Origin: a bacterium
GTDB taxonomy: Bacteria; Chlamydiota; Chlamydiia; Chlamydiales; 2-12-FULL-49-11
Assembly (NCBI GenBank): GCA_022600215.1
Contig: JAHZKV010000103.1
Location: forward strand, 1-13,224
Direction of reading: 5' to 3'
Length of the DNA stretch: 13,224 nt
Every line of letters starts with the position of its first letter. Positions within the stretch are counted from its first letter, which is position 1. The notes beneath the pieces were generated by a model that was given only the letters and a program-made list of their open reading frames with translations, was not told the origin of the DNA and did no database searches. Position numbers and translations under genes: made by a program. Positions 1 to 5,783 of the stretch are shown here, one piece after another.

Positions 1-50
1 ATGATTAAGAATAAATGGACAAGGAAAACCTAGTCTCTTAAGATAAGATT

Positions 51-743
51 ATGACTAATAACTACCTACCCAGCACCGTTTTTGAGAAAAAAGAATGGGA
101 TGAAGAACAAAAGATATTAGTAGTGGGATGTAATGAAGCGCTGATCCGCTCCCTTCCAAAAGGAACTACCGCAATTGATTCAAGCATCTCTAAAGTGCAG
201 CGCGCTGCCCCTCATCATGGAGAAAAAACCTTTCTTACCCAAGATCTTACTGCCTTTGACCTAGGGAAAAAGTTTACCCAAATCTACTCGGTAGGAACGA
301 TGCAGTGCGAGAAAAACCTCCCCGCTATCTTTGTTCACCTGGAAAAACACCTTGAAGAAGAAGCACTTCTATACTTCCCTCTTGCCCCTGACCCAAGAGT
401 TGCTGCCTTTTTAGAAGAAGAAAAGTGGATAGAACATACCAAAGATGCCCCCTTTCAAAAAAGATCTCGCCTTGATGTGGAAAATGCTGCCCTCACCGCT
501 CCCTTTGATAGCGTTCTCATCGAAGAAAAAATTGAGCACACACAATTTTACTCCAAACAAGCGCTCCAAACAGAAATTATCCACCAACTCTCCTCCCTCA
601 CTACAATGCAAGGAGAGATAAAAACTACCTGCGCTAAAGAGCTAACAGAACATCTCTATGAAGGTCACGACCCCGATAAAGTCTTCACCCTCTCCACCCC
701 TTGGATCCTCCTCACCCTCTCCAACGATAAAGAGCTCCTCTAG
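51..743 (+). CDS. Methyltransferase-like protein, degraded SAM motif
   Basis: A 230-residue soluble protein that reads like a class I SAM-dependent methyltransferase. A hydrophobic strand ending in VGC (residues 22-27) sits where motif I belongs. AIDSS (41-45) fits the acidic end of strand 2. A QDLTAFDL stretch (64-71) followed by YSVGTMQC fits the motif after strand 3 and strand 4. The C-terminal third resembles the cap region of small-molecule methyltransferases. Oddly, the glycine-rich GxGxG loop is replaced by GCNEA, so SAM binding is doubtful. There is no clear Shine-Dalgarno sequence before the ATG, but no better start is visible. It lies 68 nt before the AstE-like gene on the same strand, possibly in one transcription unit. 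The fold call is by pattern only; substrate and activity are unknown. Confidence 0.6.
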   Translation: MTNNYLPSTVFEKKEWDEEQKILVVGCNEALIRSLPKGTTAIDSSISKVQRAAPHHGEKTFLTQDLTAFDLGKKFTQIYSVGTMQCEKNLPAIFVHLEKHLEEEALLYFPLAPDPRVAAFLEEEKWIEHTKDAPFQKRSRLDVENAALTAPFDSVLIEEKIEHTQFYSKQALQTEIIHQLSSLTTMQGEIKTTCAKELTEHLYEGHDPDKVFTLSTPWILLTLSNDKELL

Positions 744-811
744 ACCCTCCCTTGAAACTATTAGGGGTATTTGTTAAGGTATGCTCTATCAGTTATCTAC
801 CATAGGAAAAT

Positions 812-1846
812 ATGAGCACGCAAAAATCCAATTCCAAATTAGTGATTTGCAATACCAATATCCATCCTGGAGAAACGGCAAATCTAGCTATGCCGCTACC
901 TGAACGCTATTCTTGCTCCCCTCTTTTTATGCCAATACGTGTGATCCATGGAAAGAAAAAAGGCCCTACTGTGGTTATTTACTCTGGCCTAAAAGGAACG
1001 GAATTAAATGGCCTTCAAATTGTCAACCGGCTCATAGAATCCACCCCTGTGGAAGAAGTGTCTGGAACAATTATTGCCATTCCTGTGATGAATATATTTG
1101 GCCTTACCTACTACCCATCTACTATCCCAATGGCAGAAGATTTAACGGACTGCTTTCCTGGAAATGAAGAAGGTTCTTTTAGAGAAAGGATAGCCTCTAT
1201 TGTTACAGAAGAAATATTAAAGAAGGCAGACATTTGTATCGAGCTCCAAACTGGGGGAATCAATCACAATATTTTGCCCCAAGTCTACTGTAATTTTGAA
1301 GATAAAAAAGCACAAAAACATGCGACGCTATTTCAAACCCCGGTGATTACTAATTTTCCAGAAGAAGAAAACAACCTTCGCGATACCATCAAAGAATTAC
1401 ATACGGAACTTTTTGTCTACCAAGCAGGAGAAGCTGTTCGATTTGATGAAAATGCGATTGACCTTGGTGTTAAGGGCATAAAAAACCTGATGAAGGCTTT
1501 AGATATGCTCAAAGAACAACCTTCCTACCACAATAAACCAAGTTATAGCCGAGATGAAGATTGGATCAGCACGCATCGTGGGGGCATCCTAACTTCGCAA
1601 GTAACGCTTGGTCAAACCATCAAAGCAGGCGATCGAATAGGCACTATTTCTGATCCGTTTGGCACAGGTGTAGCGGAATATATTACCACCGAACAAGAAG
1701 GTATTGTCGTAGGTATGAACACCTCCCCTCTTGTTCACGAAGGATTGCCAGTATATAAAATTGCATCCTTTATCGACTATGATAAGGCCGAAACAAAGAT
1801 TGAAGAATGGGACAAAAAACAACCAGATAGTTATATCAACCAATAA
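812..1846 (+). CDS. AstE/AspA-fold (M14-like) protein, probable pseudoenzyme
   Basis: A 344-residue protein of the succinylglutamate desuccinylase/aspartoacylase family, whose members normally hydrolyse N-acyl amino acids with one zinc. The scaffold is well kept: GLKGTELNG (59-67) stands where the family has GxHGxExxG, EDLTDCFPG (109-117) where it has DLNRxFPG, IELQTGG (143-149) where it has DLHTG, and YQAGEAVRFDE (203-213) where relatives have YEAGE. The C-terminal barrel-like region (about 255-325), containing DPFGTGV, is also present. However, both histidine ligands are changed (K61, Q146), the NR pair is TD (112-113), and the glutamate of EAGE is Q204; only E64 survives. Hydrolysis therefore looks impossible, and a binding or regulatory role is inferred. 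AGGA at 803-806 precedes the ATG by 5 nt. The MFS gene begins 3 nt after the stop codon. Confidence 0.8.
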   Translation: MSTQKSNSKLVICNTNIHPGETANLAMPLPERYSCSPLFMPIRVIHGKKKGPTVVIYSGLKGTELNGLQIVNRLIESTPVEEVSGTIIAIPVMNIFGLTYYPSTIPMAEDLTDCFPGNEEGSFRERIASIVTEEILKKADICIELQTGGINHNILPQVYCNFEDKKAQKHATLFQTPVITNFPEEENNLRDTIKELHTELFVYQAGEAVRFDENAIDLGVKGIKNLMKALDMLKEQPSYHNKPSYSRDEDWISTHRGGILTSQVTLGQTIKAGDRIGTISDPFGTGVAEYITTEQEGIVVGMNTSPLVHEGLPVYKIASFIDYDKAETKIEEWDKKQPDSYINQ

Positions 1847-1849
1847 AAT

Positions 1850-3121
1850 ATGAAACAAAACTCATTTAGTTTAAAAGGATTTGTCGTTTGGTTTATTTGT
1901 GCTATTTTTTTTATGTATGAATTCTTACTTCGAACCGTTGTGGGAACCTTTCAACAACAAATCATGCACGATTTGCAATTATCCAATGTACAATTTTCCT
2001 TTATCAGCACCACCATTTTCTTACTCGTCTACGGTTTTATGCAAATTCCTGCAGGAATTATTGTAGATAACTTTGGCTTAAAAAAAGCTGTTTTCACTGG
2101 TTCTATCTTTTGTGCTATCGGCGCTTTTTGCTTTGCAAACTCCCATGGATTTTACCTGGGCTTATTGAGTAGAATGATCATGGGATTTGGGGCAGCTTTT
2201 GGATTTATCTGCGTCTTGATGGCGGTGAAAGATTGGATGCCATACAAATATATTGCTATCTTTATTGGACTTTCCCAATTTATTGGAACCATCGGCCCAA
2301 TGGGCGCTGCAGGCCCCTTAGAAAAAATTGCTCACCATTCTAACATCCCCTGGCAAGATGTCTTTTATGGACTTGGTTTAACTAGCATTGCTATTGCTAT
2401 TTTAGTTCTTCTTTTTGTGGAAAACAACCGCCATAGCTCTGGCGCTTTTATCCTCCTTTATAAGCCAGAAAAAGTCCTCCTCACATTGAAAAAACTCTTT
2501 TTCCGACTTCAGCCATGGTTGATTGCCATAGCCTCTACCTGCGTCTACTTTTCTATTGAATACCTAACAGAAAATGAAGGGAGATACTTTTTAACCTTAA
2601 AAGGGGTAAACGCTCTAAGCGCTTCAAACATACTAACCCTTTCTTGGGTGGGCTTTGCTCTTGGATGCCCTATGATTGGATTTTTCTCTGACTACTTTGA
2701 AAAACGAAAAAGCTACTTTATGCTTTGTAACTACATAGGACTTATTGCTACTTGTATGATTGTCTTTCTTCAGGGATCTTTGTGGATGCACATAGCCTTT
2801 TTCCTTCTTGGTGTGGGAGCAAGCGGCATTAACCTTGGCTTTGCCTTTATTGGGGAACAATTCAACGCAAAATACCTAGCCGTGGGCTTTGGCCTAACCA
2901 ATGCTATCGTGATGAGCATCTCTGCCATTAATGCTCCACTCATTGGAGCTTTGATTGAAGGACTCTCCTCTAAAATATCCTCCCCTCTTGCATCCTACTC
3001 CTATGCTTTCTTCGTACTCATTGCAATCAGCCTAATCGGCACACTAATATCCTTGTTTTTCATCAAAGAAACTTTTTGCAAATCCTCTGTGGAATTCACT
3101 ATCCTCCCGGCAAAAAGGTAA
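1850..3121 (+). CDS. MFS transporter
   Basis: A 423-residue integral membrane protein with the hydrophobicity pattern of about 12 helices, two halves, and a polar central loop near residues 185-215. The loop between helices 2 and 3 carries the MFS motif A pattern GIIVDNFGLKKA (about 64-75). The N-terminal helix ends YEFLLRT, which recalls MFS proteins of Legionella, Coxiella and other intracellular bacteria that import amino acids or similar small metabolites. The substrate cannot be read from the sequence. The start lies 3 nt after the stop of the AstE-fold gene and has no evident Shine-Dalgarno sequence, so translation is probably coupled to that gene. The pairing suggests, but does not prove, a joint role. 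The family call is firm; the substrate is unknown. Confidence 0.88.
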   Translation: MKQNSFSLKGFVVWFICAIFFMYEFLLRTVVGTFQQQIMHDLQLSNVQFSFISTTIFLLVYGFMQIPAGIIVDNFGLKKAVFTGSIFCAIGAFCFANSHGFYLGLLSRMIMGFGAAFGFICVLMAVKDWMPYKYIAIFIGLSQFIGTIGPMGAAGPLEKIAHHSNIPWQDVFYGLGLTSIAIAILVLLFVENNRHSSGAFILLYKPEKVLLTLKKLFFRLQPWLIAIASTCVYFSIEYLTENEGRYFLTLKGVNALSASNILTLSWVGFALGCPMIGFFSDYFEKRKSYFMLCNYIGLIATCMIVFLQGSLWMHIAFFLLGVGASGINLGFAFIGEQFNAKYLAVGFGLTNAIVMSISAINAPLIGALIEGLSSKISSPLASYSYAFFVLIAISLIGTLISLFFIKETFCKSSVEFTILPAKR

Positions 3122-3216
3122 CTCAAAAACAAATCTCAAATTCATTCACTTTTTACTCGCTTTTAAACACATGTAATATTAAGATCTTATCAATTTCAAT
3201 TAAATGGAGAAATACT

Positions 3217-3607
3217 ATGCATTATTCTATTCATATAGGAGCATATTTATGCACTAATCCCGGCCAAGGCGTAAGTACTCAATTTGGATTTTCTAACCAA
3301 TGTCAATTTGAGTTACGTAATCGTGTATGCATTACAGACAAGATTTCCCCTTTTGTAAAAAGTACCATTTCGCTTGCAAAATCCTGATTGTAGATCCACT
3401 CACCTTGCATTTACCATCACCGTAACAAAACAAGACGCTAAAAAGAAAAATATAGCAGGTGATTCACTAGACCTTGGCTCTGAACAAGGATATTGCCACT
3501 TTTCTAGAGAAAATCTTGATGCTATTACTATCAGAACCATGTTACTTAAAAGTGTTATAAATCTCAAAGGTACACTAAATAAAGACCCGCACACTTGTAG
3601 TAGGTAA
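3217..3607 (+). pseudogene. Small unknown gene, apparently split by a +1 frameshift
   Basis: An ATG at 3217 follows a good GGAG (3205-3208) and opens 56 codons to a TGA at 3385-3387. A second frame, shifted by one base and open from 3359, continues as 77 codons from 3374 to a stop at 3607. The frames meet near the A5 run at 3357-3361. Removing one A would give a single protein of about 129 residues with the join VKVPFRLQNPDC. The N-terminal part looks like short beta strands (MHYSIHIGAYL...), and the downstream part is charged (TVTKQDAKKK). I do not recognise the family. It could be a decayed gene, a slippage-expressed gene, a sequencing error, or two small unrelated ORFs. Its position beside a repeat-rich zone and a tRNA 3' end fits acquired DNA. 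Confidence 0.4.
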
Positions 3608-3619
3608 AAAAACACAATC

Positions 3620-3653
3620 TATAAGAAAGCTGTGGAAAATACAAAATGTATGA
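3620..3653 (+). repeat. Imperfect direct repeat, copy 1
   Basis: This 34-nt stretch, beginning TATAAGAAAGCTGTGG, matches 28 of 34 positions with 3792-3825 by eye count. The second copy is part of the right arm of the nearby near-palindrome, so this one looks like a stray or deleted copy of that arm. The two diverge completely after the shared ATGA. Confidence 0.6.
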
Positions 3654-3673
3654 ATTTCTCGAGGAAGGCATAA

Positions 3674-3845
3674 TATCGTCCGTTATGAAAGACTGCTGTT
3701 TTTAGAATTTTTTCAGGTTTCTCGAATGGATTTTAATTTTTTATGCGACGCTAACCACAAAGTGGTTTGGGGAGTAGAAAAAATTAAAATGTATAAGAAA
3801 ACTGTGAAAAATAATAAAAGCATGAGTCTTTCATAGCTGACGTTA
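3674..3845. repeat. Near-palindromic element of about 170 nt
   Basis: The two halves fold on each other with three perfectly matched blocks. The outer block is 11 bp (TATGAAAGACT at 3684-3694 with AGTCTTTCATA at 3825-3835). The middle block is 13 bp (3730-3742 with 3778-3790). The inner block is 6 bp (AACCAC at 3753-3758 with GTGGTT at 3762-3767) around an AAA loop. The 34-35 nt between the outer and middle blocks also match at about 20 positions, and CGTC/GACG adds outer pairing at 3677-3680 and 3839-3842. Such a long hairpin resembles a MITE-like or other non-coding repeat element. It could also be a structured RNA or a bidirectional terminator, although no T tract follows on either strand. 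No coding capacity was seen. Confidence 0.65.
3792..3825 (+). repeat. Imperfect direct repeat, copy 2
   Basis: This is the right-arm segment of the near-palindrome, beginning TATAAGAAAACTGTGA. It is repeated with six differences at 3620-3653, 172 nt upstream. Together the copies suggest that more than one copy of the element, or a duplicated arm, once occupied the region. Confidence 0.6.
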
Positions 3846-3852
3846 AAAAGGT

Positions 3853-3936
3853 TGGGGGAGGTGAGATTCGAACTCACGTAGACCGAAGGTCGAGAGATTT
3901 ACAGTCTCTTGCAATTGGCCACTATGCGACTCCCCC
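3853..3936 (-). tRNA. tRNA-Tyr (GTA)
   Basis: The minus strand reads GGGGGAG at the 5' end (3936-3930) and pairs with CTCCCCC (3860-3854), followed by discriminator A at 3853. The anticodon loop reads ACTGTAAAT, giving anticodon GTA, and a long class II variable arm (CGACCTTCGGTCT region) is present as expected for bacterial tRNA-Tyr. The T arm reads GGTTCGAATC-like. CCA is not encoded. It is 28 nt downstream of tRNA-Thr and probably co-transcribed with it. A run of five T lies just after its 3' end (minus strand), before the near-palindrome. Confidence 0.95.
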
Positions 3937-3964
3937 TCTTACTAGATAATCTAATAAGGTGATT

Positions 3965-4037
3965 TGCTGGCAAAGGGACTCGAACCCCCAACCGTCCGAT
4001 TACAAGTCGGGTGCTCTACCAATTGAGCTACACCAGC
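3965..4037 (-). tRNA. tRNA-Thr (TGT)
   Basis: The minus strand reads GCTGGTG at the 5' end (4037-4031), pairing with TGCCAGC (3972-3966) with two wobble pairs, then discriminator A at 3965. The D arm TAGCTCAATTGGTAGAGCA, an anticodon stem CCGAC/ATCGG with loop anticodon TGT, and the T-loop GGTTCGAGTCC are all clear. CCA is not encoded. It heads the Thr-Tyr pair, an order also found at the start of the E. coli thrU-tyrU cluster, although no glyT, second thr tRNA or tuf gene follows here. Confidence 0.96.
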
Positions 4038-4052
4038 AAAATCGAAAGAATC

Positions 4053-4081
4053 ATTTTAGCAATATTTATAAATTGCCGCAA
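4053..4081 (-). promoter_or_regulatory. Putative promoter of the tRNA-Thr/Tyr pair
   Basis: On the minus strand a -35-like TTGCGG (4081-4076) and a -10-like TAAAAT (4058-4053) are separated by 17 nt. The expected transcription start lies a few bases before the tRNA-Thr 5' end at 4037. The -10 matches 5 of 6 consensus bases; the -35 match is weak. Confidence 0.45.
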
Positions 4082-4146
4082 TCCTTTTTATATATTTTTA
4101 CCACCCTCTTGGAAAAAATATTTTTTATAGCAGATTTTGCCTGTAC

Positions 4147-4175
4147 TTTACAAAGTAGAATGGAAGGTATATACT
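4147..4175 (+). promoter_or_regulatory. Sigma70-type promoter for the GyrI-like gene
   Basis: TTTACA (4147-4152) and TATACT (4170-4175) each match 5 of 6 consensus bases and are spaced by exactly 17 nt. The expected transcription start is near 4182, leaving a short leader with GGAG at 4196-4199 before the ATG at 4205. This is the best-formed promoter seen in the window. Confidence 0.6.
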
Positions 4176-4204
4176 AGATATCAACTTTTTAATATGGAGA
4201 TCAG

Positions 4205-4648
4205 ATGGAAGAGATAAAAATTGTTGGTATTAAAGTAAAAACCACCAACCAAAATGGGCAATCCTATACTAAAGATATCCCTTCACTATGGGGGGAATTT
4301 TATAAAAACCAAATTAGCGATAAGATCGCAAACAAAAAATCTTCCAGTGTATATTGTGTTTATACCGAATATGAAAGCGATTATATGGCTCCCTATAGCG
4401 TTGTTATTGGCCACCGTGTAGAAGATTTTTCAAATGTTCCAGAAGGACTAAGCGCTATTACCATCCCTGCAGGGAACTACCAAAAGTTCACCTCCAAAGG
4501 GAATATCAAAGAGTGTATTTATCAAACCTGGCAAAAGATATGGAACAGCGACATCCAAAGAGCCTACACAGCCGATTATGAGCTCTATGGGGAAAAAGCA
4601 CAAAATCCGGAAGATGCAGAAGTAGATATTTTTGTCGCAACTCTCTAA
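4205..4648 (+). CDS. GyrI-like / AraC effector-binding domain protein
   Basis: A 147-residue protein that looks like a free-standing effector-binding (GyrI-like) domain, related to the ligand domains of AraC- and MerR-family regulators and to small integron-associated binding proteins. Visible features are the N-terminal strand IKIVGIKVKT, the helix around LWGEFYKNQI, the central YSVVIGHRVED strand (residues 64-74), the IPAGNYQKF segment typical of these domains (86-94), the TWQKIW helix, and a C-terminal DAEVDIFVATL strand like the family's closing acidic strand. No DNA-binding domain is present, so it may bind a small molecule directly or act as an inhibitor. It has its own promoter and a good Shine-Dalgarno sequence (GGAG at 4196-4199). 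It converges with the SEC-C gene. The ligand is unknown. Confidence 0.72.
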   Translation: MEEIKIVGIKVKTTNQNGQSYTKDIPSLWGEFYKNQISDKIANKKSSSVYCVYTEYESDYMAPYSVVIGHRVEDFSNVPEGLSAITIPAGNYQKFTSKGNIKECIYQTWQKIWNSDIQRAYTADYELYGEKAQNPEDAEVDIFVATL

Positions 4649-4667
4649 ACTTATCTTACAGAGTTTC

Positions 4668-4931
4668 TTACTCTGAATCCTCTTTACTCTCAGTTTTGGA
4701 AGGAAGACCTGAAATATTTTTTGAAATTCGATCTTTAAGGGAGCTTGTGCCGCTTTCCCCTCCACCGAGTCCAGTACTACTTTGGATTCTCCCTAAAAGA
4801 GAATTCACCGAGCCACCTTCCATCACTTTAGCGGATCGCTCATTTAATTTTTTCGTAGTTCCACAACATTTTTTATATTTCTTACCAGATCCACATGGGC
4901 AAGGATCATTTCTTTTGGGTTTATCTGACAT
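4668..4931 (-). CDS. SEC-C zinc-motif microprotein
   Basis: An 87-residue protein whose N-terminus carries a complete SEC-C metal-binding motif: CPCGSGKKYKKCC (residues 11-23), spaced CxCx8CC as at the C-terminus of SecA, where it binds zinc and helps contact SecB. Here the motif stands alone. The rest (24-87) is low-complexity and rich in Ser, Gly, Lys and Glu, and is probably disordered. A purine-rich GGAAGG lies just before the ATG. Free SEC-C proteins are common in bacteria, and their partners are mostly uncharacterised. It is divergent from the ttcA-like gene (39 nt gap) and ends within 20 nt of the GyrI-like gene. The motif is certain; the role is not known. Confidence 0.8.
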   Translation of the reverse strand: MSDKPKRNDPCPCGSGKKYKKCCGTTKKLNERSAKVMEGGSVNSLLGRIQSSTGLGGGESGTSSLKDRISKNISGLPSKTESKEDSE

Positions 4932-4970
4932 AACCTTCCTGTTTAACCTACTTTAAGATACAATATTACT

Positions 4971-5714
4971 ATGAATCTGAGTAATTGTATAGAGAAACAA
5001 AGCCCCACTAGATTAGAAAAAAAACTTGAAAGTTTAGTAAGAAAGGCTCTCTACACCCATAAAATGGGCACGTCGCAAAAAATGGCCGTAGCTCTTAGCG
5101 GTGGAAAAGACTCTTTGACCATGCTCTATTTTTTACAAAAAATAGCAGGCAGAGGGTTTACCGATCTAGAAATTCACGCCCTCTATGTAGATGGTGAGTT
5201 TTCTTGTGGGCCAGCAATTACGAAAAAACATATCGAAGTTTTTTGCAAGGAGATAGGCGTCCCTCTCCATACCCTTGAGTCGACAAAAACCTTATCGCAG
5301 CTAGAGTGTTATTCGTGCTCTCGTGAACGGCGCTCTCTTATATTTAAGAAAGCAAAAGAGCTTGGATGTGAAGAAATTGCCTTTGGCCATCACAAAGATG
5401 ACGTACTAGAAACCCTCCTCCTCAATCTTCTACATAAAGGAGAATTTGCGAGCCAGCTTGCCAAGGTACCCATGCACGACTACGGAATAACCATCATTCG
5501 TCCTCTTTATTACGTATATGAAAAAGAGATCTTAGAATTTGCTAGGCAAAAAGGCTTTTTTCGCCTTACCTGCCAATGTCCTGTGGGAGCCAAATCTAAA
5601 CGACGTGACACCAAAGAACTTCTCACCCACTTAAAAAGTCTTTTTCCTAACGCTAAAACCAATCTCTTTCACGCACTTAGAGAATATGGCAGTGATAAAT
5701 CTCTGCGGAAATAA
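4971..5714 (+). CDS. ttcA: TtcA-like tRNA 2-thiocytidine synthetase
   Basis: A 247-residue PP-loop ATPase of the TtcA/TilS superfamily. It has the ATP-binding SGGKDS (43-48), a CxxC pair C113/C116 in the YSCSRERR segment that matches the TtcA iron-sulfur motif, GHHKDD (139-144) with LETLLLN, IRPLYY (176-181), and downstream cysteines C201 and C203 for the third ligand. TtcA thiolates cytidine 32 of some tRNAs using a 4Fe-4S cluster. The protein is shorter than E. coli TtcA (about 310 residues), lacking terminal extensions, and CQC replaces the more usual CNLC. No Shine-Dalgarno sequence is obvious before the ATG. A related PP-loop tRNA thiolase subgroup is the main alternative. Confidence 0.78.
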   Translation: MNLSNCIEKQSPTRLEKKLESLVRKALYTHKMGTSQKMAVALSGGKDSLTMLYFLQKIAGRGFTDLEIHALYVDGEFSCGPAITKKHIEVFCKEIGVPLHTLESTKTLSQLECYSCSRERRSLIFKKAKELGCEEIAFGHHKDDVLETLLLNLLHKGEFASQLAKVPMHDYGITIIRPLYYVYEKEILEFARQKGFFRLTCQCPVGAKSKRRDTKELLTHLKSLFPNAKTNLFHALREYGSDKSLRK

Positions 5715-5718
5715 GCAG

Positions 5719-5747
5719 TTTCCATCAATCCTCTCTTTACATATACT
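5719..5747 (+). promoter_or_regulatory. Putative surE promoter
   Basis: TTTCCA (5719-5724) and TATACT (5742-5747) are spaced by 17 nt. The predicted transcription start near 5754 leaves about 30 nt before the ATG at 5784. It would leave almost no leader for the alternative ATG at 5760, which supports the later start. Confidence 0.4.
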
Positions 5748-5783
5748 TTTTGATGAGGTATGTGGGAAAAAAGGAGAATAGCT

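Noticed and set aside
1..33. Open frame from the left edge to a TAG at 31-33, possibly the C-terminus of an upstream gene
   Set aside because: Only ten codons are visible, with no recognisable sequence; it could equally be intergenic.
3853..4037. Genomic island boundary with tRNA-derived attachment duplication
   Set aside because: I found no second copy of the tRNA-Tyr or tRNA-Thr 3' end in the window and no integrase gene, so an island is not supported here.
4659..4675. Hairpin CAGAGT-TTCTT-ACTCTG between the GyrI-like and SEC-C genes as a bidirectional terminator
   Set aside because: The stem is 6 bp, low in GC, and no T tract follows on either strand. It also overlaps the SEC-C stop codon.
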